A program made the translations under genes and the position numbers. A stretch of DNA of 51,385 nt from Calditrichota bacterium (GTDB lineage Bacteria > Electryoneota > AABM5-125-24 > Hatepunaeales > Hatepunaeaceae), in NCBI GenBank assembly GCA_016867835.1, contig VGIQ01000005.1, forward strand, positions 1 through 51,385. Reading direction: 5' to 3'. The notes under the pieces were generated by a model. That model did not search any database and was not told the DNA's origin. It was given only the letters and a program-made list of their open reading frames with translations. Below, one piece after another: positions 24,001 to 33,162 of this stretch. The number at the start of each line of letters is the position of its first letter. Positions within the stretch are counted from its first letter, which is position 1.

Positions 24001-25097
24001 TTCTCAATTTTCTAAAGAATGACTACCGGACTGCACTGGGATACTTCGAGCAGGGCAGTCAGGAAGCCGATCGGCTTGGCGATGCCAAAGGGCGCTCGAT
24101 GGCACTCACCAATTGCGGTTTGGCGCATAAGGCGTTGGGGGATATCGACAAGGCTCTCGATTGCTACGAGGCATCCATAGAGTTGGACCGGGCTTCAGGG
24201 AATCTCAAGTCCGAGGCGGTTAACCTTGGCAACCTTGCGGTTTTGCATCACCAGCGAGGAGACTTTGGGCGAGCGTTGGAGTGTTACTCGGAGGCACTTG
24301 AAACGGCTCGCAAGATCGGATCCAAAGAGATGATCGCCCGCAATATGGGAAATCTCGCGGTACTCTATCAATCCCGTGGGGAGAGCGAACGCGCCTTTGC
24401 ATTATTCAAGGAGAAGTTGGCGGTAGAAGAAATGATGGGCTACAAGCGAGGGCAACTCTTCTCGCTTGGGCACATTGGCGAATTCTATTCACTGCAGGGC
24501 GAGTATGACACTGCATTGACGCACTTCGAGAGGGCTCTGCAGTTGGCATCCGAGACCGGTATGCGCGCTGAAATGGCATGGATAATGACCTGCCAAGGGG
24601 TTGCCAAACAGCATCAAGGCCATCTCGAAAGAGCCGAGCAAGCCCTTAGGGATGCTTGCGTCATCGCACTTGAAGTCGGTCATAAAGTCAACGCCGACTA
24701 TGCCCACCGCCATCTGGGATTCTTGCTTGTGGAATCGGATCGGCTTGAGGAAGCGGCGACTCTCTTCTCGGATTTGTTGGAAACATCCACCGCCGGCAAG
24801 GGCAAAGTCGGAATGGTAAATGCCCGGATCGGCCTTGGCTGGATCGAACTCAAGCAGAGCGGCGCTTCGGCAACGCTTGAAGGCGCGCTCGAAGATGCAT
24901 GCCAAATCGGGGATTCGGAGGCGGTCATACGATCGTCGCTTATCCTCGCCCGAGATATCTTGAATCGTGGCAAAGATGAAAGCCGCGCGAAAGTGCTGCT
25001 TGACGAGGCCGGTAAGATCGCCGCTGCAACCGGTCGCAAGCGGGATCAGTTGCACATTGAGGCCCTGATGAAGCAGACGCAAGATAGTTTCGCATGA
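21006..25097 (+). CDS. Soluble adenylyl cyclase-like protein: two class III cyclase domains, ATPase domain, TPR repeats
   Basis: 1363 residues, GTG start overlapping the previous stop. Cyclase domain 1 (about 25-205) has both metal Asp (FADVSGFTAMS with Asp36; KFGGDAMTIFF with Asp86). Domain 2 (about 240-425) lacks the first metal Asp (VVFLSVQGL) but keeps INKVDMGDKGSK and the RQEYTVMGRAVNLAARLM segment with Thr, Asn and Arg for base and transition-state contacts. Next comes a STAND/AAA-type ATPase (Walker A HGDAGSGKSRLL near 470, Walker B AAILIEDAQWID near 600), then TPR repeats from about 870 to the end. The order equals that of mammalian ADCY10. It likely makes cAMP in the cytosol, tuned by the ATPase/TPR module. 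Confidence 0.85.
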   Translation: MTGPEKAVTFVPAYLLRWVIDGTTERRFPAIVAFADVSGFTAMSEQLASIGKEGAETLTGILNRYFTAMISRIHSGGGFVGKFGGDAMTIFFPVEVDEAVSSTCRRALATCWNLQDAMADFDRIETKGGIFTLGMKIGIASGDVLYRLVESQGGSRDCLLAGLPLDSAAEAEHHGKSGEVILSPDAAMLDSYPGELLEGGFLRSKPLGDLIERQRKPASLPDNAPDHARAFVDAAIYRRLLLGLDSVGEIRRVSVVFLSVQGLDYESASNAGEQLQELYSWVHGVVRKYGGSINKVDMGDKGSKVLITFGAPEAHENDEEMALRCGLELVAENDIVKSLGVSPRVGVATGVVFSGEVGSVVRQEYTVMGRAVNLAARLMGHSRVGELWVDEATVKRAGEPFELEGPIDVQFKGIQQPLPVYRALGLRSAAKPQAASDSPMIGRDMQRRQIARIVDSVASGETGVLVMHGDAGSGKSRLLRQCITTLHERGFLIGAGEALSYAKQSPYLVWISILRGMMAIPPGSGEAALNRLDTVVREIDPEHSFRLPIIASLLGIACPDNEITTHFDALLRQENLFDFVVQYFRYSTTGSDTRSGIPAAILIEDAQWIDRNSLELAAYLLRNIAGAPILLIIARRAYSREFTSPYIKEIEGHEAAVSIHVPDFTFDESREFLLMQLGATSIDEDLMRFIFDAAHGNAAFLLELNRNLMASGTLALVPSDDGIRAARTGDLDQIEVPDSLNGLIMSQIDRLKPEAQLTLKVAAVVGRQFTREIVQGSYPVDTDEQRLQDTIEELQSLDMLLAEFDSDILNYVFKNILTREVAYDSMLFAHRREYHRRVGLCLERLYPDGITERVEELARHFYQSDDDDRASRYLGMAGDKAFDLYANESAELHYSRAIERSPVERDARGRYRLLTMRAKVAAVLGKLHLMKRDLDESLTVADLTGDLKGKVNTLDNLAQYYMKTSDLASMEQVAQEALTLLEGLNHPFGRITVLSKFGILNFLKNDYRTALGYFEQGSQEADRLGDAKGRSMALTNCGLAHKALGDIDKALDCYEASIELDRASGNLKSEAVNLGNLAVLHHQRGDFGRALECYSEALETARKIGSKEMIARNMGNLAVLYQSRGESERAFALFKEKLAVEEMMGYKRGQLFSLGHIGEFYSLQGEYDTALTHFERALQLASETGMRAEMAWIMTCQGVAKQHQGHLERAEQALRDACVIALEVGHKVNADYAHRHLGFLLVESDRLEEAATLFSDLLETSTAGKGKVGMVNARIGLGWIELKQSGASATLEGALEDACQIGDSEAVIRSSLILARDILNRGKDESRAKVLLDEAGKIAAATGRKRDQLHIEALMKQTQDSFA

Positions 25098-25154
25098 CCA
25101 GACGGCTCAGTCAATCTAATCTTCACCAATACTGCTGACGGAATAATAGGGACT

Positions 25155-26063
25155 ATGGGTTGGCTCGATCGTCTCATCATATCCGGAATGCCGGTCGTTC
25201 CGAAGCGACTGGTAGGCCGGGTCGCTTCCCGTTACATTGCTGGATCGCAACTGGAGGATGCCCTTGCCGTCGTCATAAGTCTGAACGCGAATGGCGCAAT
25301 GGCAACCATCGATCTACTGGGCGAGGAGACCACCGAAGCAAGGCATGCCGAGGACGCAGCACAAATCTATCACCGCATCCTCGACGCCGCTAAGGCTGCC
25401 GGGCTCGATGCCAACATATCGCTCAAACCGACCCACATGGGTTTACGCATCGACTCCGGGCTCTGCTACAGTCTCGTTGAAGGCATACTTGCGCATGCCT
25501 CTTCGACCGGGAGTTTCCTTCGCATCGACATGGAGGACCGCACCTGCACCGATGCTACGTTTGACCTTTACTACCACTTGCGGAAGCGCTATGATAACGT
25601 AGGCGTCGTCATCCAAGCCTGCCTTAGGCGGACCGAAAGAGATGTCAGGCAGTTGATCGAACATAAGGCTAATCTGCGGCTTTGCAAGGGAATATATAAT
25701 GAACCACGTGAGACAGCCTATAAGAATCGCGCTATAATTATACGGAATTATGCGATGCTACTTGAGGAATTACTTGAGGGAGGATGTTATGTGGGCATCG
25801 CTACACATTGCGAGGAGACCGTCTGGCATGCCTTGCGGATTATAAGGAAGTTGGAACTGCGGCCAGACCGGTATGAATTTCAGATGCTGCTTGGTGTGGA
25901 GCCGGAACTGCGCAAAATCTTGATCGACGCGGGGCATCGCATGCGGGTCTATGTCCCGTTCGGCGAGGAATGGTATGCCTATTCGACGCGCCGGCTCAAG
26001 GAGAACCCCAACATCGCGCGCTATGTGATGCGCGACTTCTTAGGTCTTCCAGGGCAGAAATAG
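25155..26063 (+). CDS. putA: Proline dehydrogenase
   Basis: 302 residues, a monofunctional PRODH of the kind found in Gram-positives and Deinococcus. It oxidises proline to pyrroline-5-carboxylate with FAD and reduces quinone. The beta/alpha barrel is visible in [78 protein letters not shown], and the substrate signature [21 protein letters not shown] partner P5C dehydrogenase was not seen in the window. It lies 57 bases after the cyclase gene. Confidence 0.9.
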   Translation: MGWLDRLIISGMPVVPKRLVGRVASRYIAGSQLEDALAVVISLNANGAMATIDLLGEETTEARHAEDAAQIYHRILDAAKAAGLDANISLKPTHMGLRIDSGLCYSLVEGILAHASSTGSFLRIDMEDRTCTDATFDLYYHLRKRYDNVGVVIQACLRRTERDVRQLIEHKANLRLCKGIYNEPRETAYKNRAIIIRNYAMLLEELLEGGCYVGIATHCEETVWHALRIIRKLELRPDRYEFQMLLGVEPELRKILIDAGHRMRVYVPFGEEWYAYSTRRLKENPNIARYVMRDFLGLPGQK

Positions 26064-26076
26064 TTTCGATAATGTA

Positions 26077-28095
26077 ATGAACCAACTGTTCAAACTGGTG
26101 AGTGACTTTGGGCCCCGGGGGGATCAACAGCAAGCCATCGAACTGCTATTAAAAGGCCTTAAGTCGGGCGAGAAGTTCCAGACTCTGCTCGGCGTGACCG
26201 GCTCGGGCAAGACTTTCACTATAGCCAATGTGATTGCCAACTGGGGGCGTCCGGTGCTGGTCATGTCACCCAACAAGACTCTGGCAGCACAACTCTATGG
26301 TGAGTTCAAGGGCTTCTTTCCGTTCAATGCAGTGGAGTATTTCATCAGTTATTACGACTATTATCAACCTGAAGCATACATTCCGTCGAGCGATGTTTAC
26401 ATCGAAAAGGAGACCTCGATCAACGCCGAGATCGACAAACTGCGGCTAAGGGCGACGTCGTCGCTTATGGAGCGGGACGATTGTGTAATCGTGGCTTCGG
26501 TCTCGTCGATCTATGGGCTTGGCTCGCCGGAAGACTATAAGGCGCAGTTGCTGATATTCGAGGTGGGGCAGGAGGTAACACGACGGGAGGCGCTGGAGAA
26601 ACTCGTCTCCATACACTACTCAAGAAACGACTTCGACTTCGCCCGCGGAACATTCAGGGTGCGGGGCGACGTGATCGAGGTGCATCCGGCATATGACGAC
26701 TATGGACTGCGGATTGAACTCGACTTCGACACTGTGGTTCGGGTGAGCCGGGTCGATCTATTGACCGGCGAAGTTACCGAAGGCCTTAAGCGAGCTGTTA
26801 TCTTCCCGGCCAAACACTTCATCACGACTCCGCTAAGGCTTGAAGAGGCAATGCAGGCGATACGTGAAGAGATGAAAGACCGGACTGCTGAATTGGAGCG
26901 GGAAGGCCGGCTGCTTGAAGCGCAGCGCCTTTCACAACGGACCCGATTCGACCTTGAGATGTTAGGGGAAATCGGCTTCTGCAACGGGATCGAGAACTAC
27001 TCCCGACACCTGTCCGGTCGTCATCCTGGAGAACCTCCCTTCACGTTGTTCGACTACTTTCCCAAGGACTTCCTGTTAATTGTCGATGAGTCGCATGTCG
27101 GGGTGCCGCAAATCAGCGGAATGATCGGGGGCGATCAGTCGCGGAAGCGGATATTGGTGGAATATGGCTTTCGATTGCCATCGGCGCTCGATAATCGGCC
27201 GCTGACGCTCAAGGAATGGGAAGCGAAGGCGCAACAGGTGATATTTGTCTCCGCAACGCCGGGTGATTATGAACTGGAGAAGTCAGGCGGTGTGGTAGTG
27301 GAACAGATTATTCGCCCGACCGGTCTGGTCGATCCGGAGATTGTCGTTCATCCATCGGCGGGTCAGATCGACGACCTTTTAGAAGAGATACGCGTCTCAG
27401 TTGAACGAGGTGAGCGGGTACTGGTAACGACCCTCACCAAACGGATGTCGGAAGACCTGACCGACTATCTTTCCAAAGCCGGCATTCGGGTGCGTTATCT
27501 GCACAGCGAAATCGAATCCCTCGACCGGGTAGGTATTTTGCGCGATCTTCGTCTTGCCGAGTTCGATGTTCTGGTTGGGATCAACCTGCTTCGTGAGGGT
27601 CTTGACCTGCCGGAGGTGTCGCTGGTGGCGATTCTCGATGCCGATAAGGAAGGCTTTCTGCGCAGCGAGCGGTCATTGATGCAGACTTCGGGCCGGGCGG
27701 CACGCAATGCCGCCGGTAAAGTGATCTTTTACGCCGACAAGATCACCGACTCGATGCAAAAGGTAATTGACGAAACCACACGCCGTCGGGCCGCTCAAGG
27801 GGAATACAACCGAAAGCACGGCATTGTCCCGGAGACAATCCGCAAGAGCGTAGAGGAGATACTAAGGCAAACCTCGGCAGCTGACGGGAAGGTCTCAAAG
27901 ATTGCCAAACTGGCGCGCCGCGATGCGTTAACAGAGTTTGAGAAAGAGGAACTGATCGAACGGCTGACCAGGGAAATGGCGTTGGCATCCGAGCAACTGC
28001 TCTTTGAACGCGCCGCCGAACTGCGCGACGAACTCTATGCGCTCAAAGGGATCTCGGCCGAGTCGGCGAAGAGACAGATACGAAAGTTCAGATAG
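26077..28095 (+). CDS. uvrB: UvrABC excision nuclease subunit B
   Basis: 672 residues. UvrB receives damage sites from UvrA, verifies them and recruits UvrC. Motifs: Walker [17 protein letters not shown], the beta-hairpin region [45 protein letters not shown], the helicase motifs [18 protein letters not shown] and [40 protein letters not shown], and the UvrC-binding UVR motif near the end ([20 protein letters not shown]). Full length. The next gene starts seven bases later. Confidence 0.97.
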   Translation: MNQLFKLVSDFGPRGDQQQAIELLLKGLKSGEKFQTLLGVTGSGKTFTIANVIANWGRPVLVMSPNKTLAAQLYGEFKGFFPFNAVEYFISYYDYYQPEAYIPSSDVYIEKETSINAEIDKLRLRATSSLMERDDCVIVASVSSIYGLGSPEDYKAQLLIFEVGQEVTRREALEKLVSIHYSRNDFDFARGTFRVRGDVIEVHPAYDDYGLRIELDFDTVVRVSRVDLLTGEVTEGLKRAVIFPAKHFITTPLRLEEAMQAIREEMKDRTAELEREGRLLEAQRLSQRTRFDLEMLGEIGFCNGIENYSRHLSGRHPGEPPFTLFDYFPKDFLLIVDESHVGVPQISGMIGGDQSRKRILVEYGFRLPSALDNRPLTLKEWEAKAQQVIFVSATPGDYELEKSGGVVVEQIIRPTGLVDPEIVVHPSAGQIDDLLEEIRVSVERGERVLVTTLTKRMSEDLTDYLSKAGIRVRYLHSEIESLDRVGILRDLRLAEFDVLVGINLLREGLDLPEVSLVAILDADKEGFLRSERSLMQTSGRAARNAAGKVIFYADKITDSMQKVIDETTRRRAAQGEYNRKHGIVPETIRKSVEEILRQTSAADGKVSKIAKLARRDALTEFEKEELIERLTREMALASEQLLFERAAELRDELYALKGISAESAKRQIRKFR

Positions 28096-28102
28096 AAGGC
28101 CT

Positions 28103-29302
28103 ATGCAGTGGGAAAATAGCCTCTTCTGCGGCGACAACCTCGATATACTGCGCAACTACATCCCGGACGAGTGCGTCGATTTGGTCTATATCGACCCACC
28201 CTTCTTTTCGAACCGCAACTACGCAGTGATATGGGGTGACGAAGCCGAGCGTAGGTCGTTCGAGGACATCTGGGAAGGGGGGATGGAGAGTTACGTATCG
28301 TTTATGGACGTCCGGCTGCGTGAACTGCGGCGGATTATGAAACCGCACGCTTCGATCTACGTCCACTGTGACTGGCATGCGTCGCACCGCATTAGACTTC
28401 TAATGGATAAGATATTTGGAACTAACTGCTTCCAGAACGAGATCATCTGGTATTACCGAGGCGGCGGGGTGTCGAAAAACTACTTTGGAAGACGCCATGA
28501 CAACATCTATTTCTATGGGAAATCACCGGATATAAGGTTCTATCCCGACACCGTCAGGTTACCTTATGCCGAACCGACTATCAAGCGCTTTGCCCATAAG
28601 ATTGGCAATGTTCGCGGCGGCCGAGACTACGGAATTCAGAAGCTTCATCCAACGGGCAAACACCCTGATGATGTCTGGTTGATACAACCGATTGCTCCAT
28701 CAGCCGGCGAAAGGCTTGGCTATCCCACTCAGAAACCAGAGCGACTTCTGGAGAATATCATAGGGGCTTCAACCCAAGATGGCGACCTCGTCTTCGACGC
28801 CTTCTGCGGCTGCGGAACAACGCTTGCTGTTGCGCAGAGACTGGGTCGCAAGTGGATCGGGATCGACATTTCCTACACCGCCATCGAACTTGTTAAGGAG
28901 CGCTTGGCTAAGTTGGGTGTTAATCAATCGCGCATCATAGGAATGCCGACCACTACCGAGGATGCCCTCCGCTTACAGCCATTCGACTTCCAGACCTGGG
29001 TGCTGAAGAAACTTCACTGTTATGCCTCACGTCGTAAGACCGCCGACCTCGGGATAGACGGCTACACCTACTTTCGCCAGCATCCGGTTCAAATCAAGAA
29101 GTCCGAGCGCATTGGGCGTAACGTCATCGACAACTTCGTTGCGGCTATGAAACGAGAAGGCAAGTCGAGAGGTTTTGTCGTGGCTGTCAGTTTTGGCCCA
29201 GGTGCGATCGGCGAAGTCCATCGCTTGCGCAACGACAGTGAGGTTGACATAACATTGATCGAACTTGACGAAGTCATCAATGGCTATATCATAGAAGAAT
29301 GA
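28103..29302 (+). CDS. DNA methyltransferase fused to a C-terminal Mrr-like nuclease domain
   Basis: 399 residues from ATG 28103; the frame opens earlier inside uvrB. Residues 1-280 are a beta-class N4/N6 amino-methyltransferase: motif IV DPPF (VYIDPPFFSNRNY) comes first, and motif I FDAFCGCGTTLAVAQRLG comes late. After about residue 300 the sequence reads TADLGIDGYTYF, HPVQIKKSERIGRNVIDNF and SRGFVVAVSFG, matching the PD-(D/E)xK order of Mrr_cat nucleases (GIDG...QIKKS). No separate target-recognition domain is evident. Probably recognises, methylates and perhaps cuts DNA with one chain. It overlaps purD by four bases. Confidence 0.8.
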   Translation: MQWENSLFCGDNLDILRNYIPDECVDLVYIDPPFFSNRNYAVIWGDEAERRSFEDIWEGGMESYVSFMDVRLRELRRIMKPHASIYVHCDWHASHRIRLLMDKIFGTNCFQNEIIWYYRGGGVSKNYFGRRHDNIYFYGKSPDIRFYPDTVRLPYAEPTIKRFAHKIGNVRGGRDYGIQKLHPTGKHPDDVWLIQPIAPSAGERLGYPTQKPERLLENIIGASTQDGDLVFDAFCGCGTTLAVAQRLGRKWIGIDISYTAIELVKERLAKLGVNQSRIIGMPTTTEDALRLQPFDFQTWVLKKLHCYASRRKTADLGIDGYTYFRQHPVQIKKSERIGRNVIDNFVAAMKREGKSRGFVVAVSFGPGAIGEVHRLRNDSEVDITLIELDEVINGYIIEE

Positions 29303-30588
29303 AGGTCGTCGTCATAGGATCCGGGGGTCGGGAACACGCTCTCTGCTGGGCGCTGGCGCGAAGCCGTCTGAAGCCTGAGGTGCACTGCCTGCCCGGCAAC
29401 GGTGGGACTCATGCAGTCGCCCATAATGAGCCTATTCCGGCGCGTGACTTCGAAGAGATCACTACCTATCTCAATCGCGTCAGACCTGCACTAACCGTGA
29501 TTGGGCCGGACGATCCGATTGCAGCCGGTCTCGGCGATCTGATAGCCGCTGCCGGGCATCCGGTATTTGCCCCGTCCGCTGCTGCCGCCCGAATAGAATT
29601 CTCGAAGGCCTTTGCAAAGGACCTAATGGTTAAAGCCGGTGTTCCGACGGCAGGATACCAATCGTTCACCAAACTGGCTGCGGCTGAGTCCTTCATTCTT
29701 CAGCATGGTGCGCCGGTGGTGGTCAAGGCTTCCGGCTTAGCCCTTGGCAAAGGCGCGGTCGTATGCTACTCGGTCGAGGAGGCAATTCAGACGGCTCGCA
29801 TTATGCTCGAAGATGGGAAATTCGGCGAAGCCGGCAGTGAAATTGTAGTGGAGGACTTCCTGCCCGGACGGGAGGTCTCCCTGACCGCTATTTGCGACGG
29901 GACGGACTACCTTCTCTTGCCCCCTTCGCGCGACCACAAGCGCGCCCGCGACGGCGACGAAGGACCCAACACCGGCGGGATGGGCGTCGTGGCGCCACTT
30001 CCGGATATTCCCGATGCGCTCTATGAAAAGATGGCTCGCAAGGTTGTCAGCCCGGTCTTGAAAGCCCTTGCCGACTTGGGGACGCCGTTTCGAGGGTTCC
30101 TCTATCCGGGACTAATGGTGCTCTCCGACGGTTCTTTCGCCGTTCTTGAGATTAATGCCCGGCTCGGCGATCCGGAAGCGCAAGCCCTCCTGCCACTGCT
30201 GAAGTTCGACCTGTTGGAAACCCTCCTTGCGGCTTCAAAGGGCGAACTCAGATTGTGGATGAAGTCTAAAGGTCTGGCACCGCGCAACTGGCGAAAGATC
30301 ACAAAGCGGGGCTGCTCGGTTGCGATAGTGGCAGCCTCGCGAGGCTACCCGGGCGACTATCAAAAGGGCATTGTGATAACATCACTCCCGGAAACCGACG
30401 AGTCGTTGTTGCTCTTCCATGCCGGAACCAAGGCGGAAGCAGGGCGACTGCTGACGGCGGGTGGACGAGTCCTTGCTTGCACCGGGCTTGGCGACAGTAT
30501 CGATGCGGCACGGCAAAAGGCGCTCGCCGGCGTCACAAAGGTGAAGTTTGATGGTGCGTTCCACCGAATAGATATAGGCCTTCATTGA
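29299..30588 (+). CDS. purD: Phosphoribosylamine-glycine ligase
   Basis: 429 residues, standard length. Joins glycine to phosphoribosylamine with ATP in purine synthesis. N-terminal KVVVIGSGGREHALCWALA; ATP-grasp region with VVVKASGLALGKGAVVCY, EEFLPGREVSL-like VEDFLPGREVSLTAICDG, DGDEGPNTGGMGVVAPLP and INARLGDPEAQALLPLL. Sits in a purine/envelope run that also ends in purA. Linked by a 4-base overlap to the genes on both sides. Confidence 0.97.
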   Translation: MKVVVIGSGGREHALCWALARSRLKPEVHCLPGNGGTHAVAHNEPIPARDFEEITTYLNRVRPALTVIGPDDPIAAGLGDLIAAAGHPVFAPSAAAARIEFSKAFAKDLMVKAGVPTAGYQSFTKLAAAESFILQHGAPVVVKASGLALGKGAVVCYSVEEAIQTARIMLEDGKFGEAGSEIVVEDFLPGREVSLTAICDGTDYLLLPPSRDHKRARDGDEGPNTGGMGVVAPLPDIPDALYEKMARKVVSPVLKALADLGTPFRGFLYPGLMVLSDGSFAVLEINARLGDPEAQALLPLLKFDLLETLLAASKGELRLWMKSKGLAPRNWRKITKRGCSVAIVAASRGYPGDYQKGIVITSLPETDESLLLFHAGTKAEAGRLLTAGGRVLACTGLGDSIDAARQKALAGVTKVKFDGAFHRIDIGLH

Positions 30589-31520
30589 ATCGCGTACTGA
30601 TCACCGGCGGAGCCGGATTCATCGGTTCTCATGTCGCTGACAGGTTCATCAAGGACGGCGCTGAGGTTACGATCGTCGACAATCTCTCGACCGGCGACCG
30701 ACGAAACCTTCCCAAGGACGCTCGGTTCGTCGAAGCCGACATCCGCGATATGAAGGTCGAGGAGCTCTTTGCTAACGAGAGATTTGACATTATGATCCAT
30801 CATGCCGCCCAGATCGACGTTCGAGTCTCGGTGCGCGATCCGCTAAGTGACCTGTTGGTCAACATTGCCGGATCGGTTGGGTTGATGGAGCATTGCCAAA
30901 GGTCTGGGGTTCGCCAGATCATTTTTGCTTCCACGGGTGGAGCGATCTACGGCGAGCAGGATTACTTCCCGGCGGACGAAAAGCACCCTGCACGACCAAT
31001 CTCACCCTATGGCGTCGCAAAACTCGCAGTCGAACGCTATCTCTATTACTACCACATTCAATATGGTATCAACGTCGTTTGTCTCCGCTATGCCAACGTC
31101 TATGGCCCTCGGCAGAATCCACACGGCGAAGCCGGCGTGGTGGCGATCTTCTCAGAACGGATGCTGAAGGGCGTTGCCACCTACATCAATGGCGACGGTC
31201 TTCAGACGCGCGATTATGTCTTTGTCGGCGATGTCGCTGAAGCCAACATCCGGGCGGCTCGACTTGATGGTTTTCATATCTTCAATATCGGAACCGCTAT
31301 CGAAACCGATGTTGTCGCACTTTACGAGCACTTGAACCAACTGACCGGTGGCAAGACAATCCGTCAACATCGCCCCCCCGCCGAAGGCGAACAACGTCGC
31401 AGCGTTATCGATTACAGCCTGGCATACAAGACCTTGGGATGGGCTCCAGCAGTGACTTTGTCAGACGGTCTGGCAAGGACAGTGGACTTCTTTAGAGTTC
31501 GAGAGGCTAATATCCTTTGA
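30585..31520 (+). CDS. NAD-dependent nucleotide-sugar epimerase (GalE-like)
   Basis: 311 residues, extended short-chain dehydrogenase. GGAGFIGSHVADRF for NAD, DNLSTGDRRN, the catalytic serine region FASTGGAIYG and the Tyr-x3-Lys pair in SPYGVAKLAVERY, plus LRYANVYGPRQ and DYVFVGDVAEAN. It most resembles UDP-glucose/UDP-GlcNAc 4-epimerases. Neighbouring LPS-type genes suggest it supplies an envelope sugar. TTG start at 30585 overlapping the purD stop. Confidence 0.85.
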   Translation: MNRVLITGGAGFIGSHVADRFIKDGAEVTIVDNLSTGDRRNLPKDARFVEADIRDMKVEELFANERFDIMIHHAAQIDVRVSVRDPLSDLLVNIAGSVGLMEHCQRSGVRQIIFASTGGAIYGEQDYFPADEKHPARPISPYGVAKLAVERYLYYYHIQYGINVVCLRYANVYGPRQNPHGEAGVVAIFSERMLKGVATYINGDGLQTRDYVFVGDVAEANIRAARLDGFHIFNIGTAIETDVVALYEHLNQLTGGKTIRQHRPPAEGEQRRSVIDYSLAYKTLGWAPAVTLSDGLARTVDFFRVREANIL

Positions 31521-32677
31521 GCCGTTCGATCGACAGAGTTCGCTCACTCGGTGTTGGAGGCAGCGACCTTGTTGCGGATAGTGCAGGCGTACTCGATTCT
31601 CTGGTCAGCCAGTCGCCACTCATTGAAGAACTGAAACGACTAATACGACAGGTGGCGCCAAGCGACATCTCAGTCCTTATTACCGGCGAGAGCGGAACCG
31701 GCAAGGAACTTGTTGCCCGCGCGCTTCATCACTTGAGCCGCCGTGCCAAGGGTCCGTTGATCACCCTGAACTGCGGTGCAATTCCCGAAGGCATCTTTGA
31801 AAGCGAGATATTCGGTCACGAGAAAGGCTCGTTCACTTCTGCAGAACAACGTCGCCGCGGATACTTTGAGATGGCTGACGGGGGGACGCTCTTCCTCGAC
31901 GAAATAGGGGAGATGCCGTTTGCGGTACAAGTGAAATTGCTGCGCGTTCTCGAAACCGGGACCTTTCTGCGCGTCGGAGGCAGCGAGGAGATCCGCGTTA
32001 ATGTCCGCATTGTAACTGCGACCAATCGCGATCTCAGTGTGGAAGTGAGCCGCCGGCGCTTTCGTCAGGACCTTTACTACCGCCTTAAGGCCGTCCAACT
32101 CCATCTTCCACCGCTCCGGGAGCGCAGTGAAGACATTCCGCTACTTACAGAACTCTTCATACACGAATTCGCGGAGCGAAACCGGATCCGACAAGTGCAA
32201 CTGACACCGGCCGCCGTTGAAGTGCTTAAGCGTCAATACTGGCGCGGCAATGTCCGCGAACTGAAGAACTTCGTCGAGAGTCTCGTTGCACTGACGACAA
32301 CCCGGAACATCGACGATGAGCAGATTCTGGAACGGCTCTCCGTTGGATCAGATGCCAGGAATCTTCCGGTTCTGGTGTCGCGTCCAACCGAGGAGACGGA
32401 ACGGGAACTTCTCTATCGCACACTTCTTGAACTGCGTGCCGAAATGGCCGCCATCAAGAGCCTGCTGACTGCCCAGATGGAGCACCGAAACGGTGAAGTG
32501 CGCTATCCGTTGGACTCATTCGAAGATGTAGAACTGCAGCCCCTCGACGACCTTGAGCGAGATCAAATTCAACGCACCCTCGACCGGTTCAAAGGCAGCC
32601 GTCGCCGCGCCGCATTAGCACTCGGCATCGGAGAGCGCACGCTTTATCGAAAGATCAAACGATACGGCCTCGAGTGA
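31517..32677 (+). CDS. Sigma-54-dependent transcriptional activator without a receiver domain
   Basis: 386 residues, TTG start. A short N-terminus without a sensor or receiver domain leads into the AAA+ activator domain: GESGTGKELVARALH (Walker A), FGHEKGSFTSAEQRRRGYFE, GGTLFLDEIGEMPFAVQVKL (Walker B), RFRQDLYYRLK and WRGNVRELKN. The sigma-54 contact loop is GSFTSA rather than GAFTGA. The C-terminus is a Fis-type helix-turn-helix (RRRAALALGIGERTLYRKIK). It precedes lptE, as in Bacteroidetes-type genomes, and may respond to a partner protein or be constitutive. Confidence 0.85.
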   Translation: MSRSIDRVRSLGVGGSDLVADSAGVLDSLVSQSPLIEELKRLIRQVAPSDISVLITGESGTGKELVARALHHLSRRAKGPLITLNCGAIPEGIFESEIFGHEKGSFTSAEQRRRGYFEMADGGTLFLDEIGEMPFAVQVKLLRVLETGTFLRVGGSEEIRVNVRIVTATNRDLSVEVSRRRFRQDLYYRLKAVQLHLPPLRERSEDIPLLTELFIHEFAERNRIRQVQLTPAAVEVLKRQYWRGNVRELKNFVESLVALTTTRNIDDEQILERLSVGSDARNLPVLVSRPTEETERELLYRTLLELRAEMAAIKSLLTAQMEHRNGEVRYPLDSFEDVELQPLDDLERDQIQRTLDRFKGSRRRAALALGIGERTLYRKIKRYGLE

Positions 32678-33162
32678 GAGCGGCATCACTTAAGGTTGTC
32701 CTGGTTCTGCTTGTCGGCTGCGGGATTTATTCTTTTCGCGGGCAGGGCATCAGCGGCATCAAGACCATCGCAGTCGAACCCTTCGACAGTCGGGTAGCCG
32801 AATATGGCCTGCGTGAGGCAATTCAGGAAGCCTTGATCACGCGCCTGCTAAGCGATCGGGTCTTAAAGATCACCACATCCGGCGCCGCAGATGCCATATT
32901 GCGTGGAACGATCACGTCGTTCGACGATCGACCATTTACCTATCAACGGGATGAGTCGGTAACCGAGCGTCAGATCGTGGTTACGTTGGACGTCCGCCTT
33001 GAACGACCGGGTCAGTCCGAGCCGCTCTGGGCCGGGACTCTGGTAGGGGAAGGCAACTACCCGTATCGAACCGGTTCTCCCGATGAGCGAAAAGAAGGCA
33101 TCGACCGCGCCATCGACCGGATTGCCCTCGATTTGATCAACGGCCTGACGGGCGACTGGTGA
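32674..33162 (+). CDS. lptE: LptE-family outer-membrane lipoprotein
   Basis: 162 residues from GTG 32674. The signal ends in a lipobox LLVGC. The mature part begins YSFRGQGISGIKTIAVEPFD, with SRVAEYGLREAIQEALITRL and a DAILRGTITSFDDRPFTY segment, which is the LptE/RlpB-like pattern of the Bacteroidetes-Chlorobi group. LptE plugs the LptD barrel and helps insert LPS into the outer membrane. Position behind the sigma-54 activator and ahead of two GT9 genes supports an LPS role. Overlaps neighbours on both sides. Confidence 0.75.
   Translation: MRAASLKVVLVLLVGCGIYSFRGQGISGIKTIAVEPFDSRVAEYGLREAIQEALITRLLSDRVLKITTSGAADAILRGTITSFDDRPFTYQRDESVTERQIVVTLDVRLERPGQSEPLWAGTLVGEGNYPYRTGSPDERKEGIDRAIDRIALDLINGLTGDW

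Noticed and set aside
26062-26077. Leaderless promoter before uvrB (GATAAT three bases from ATG)
   Set aside because: The gap to the ATG is too short for a start at the codon and no -35 box lies at the right distance.
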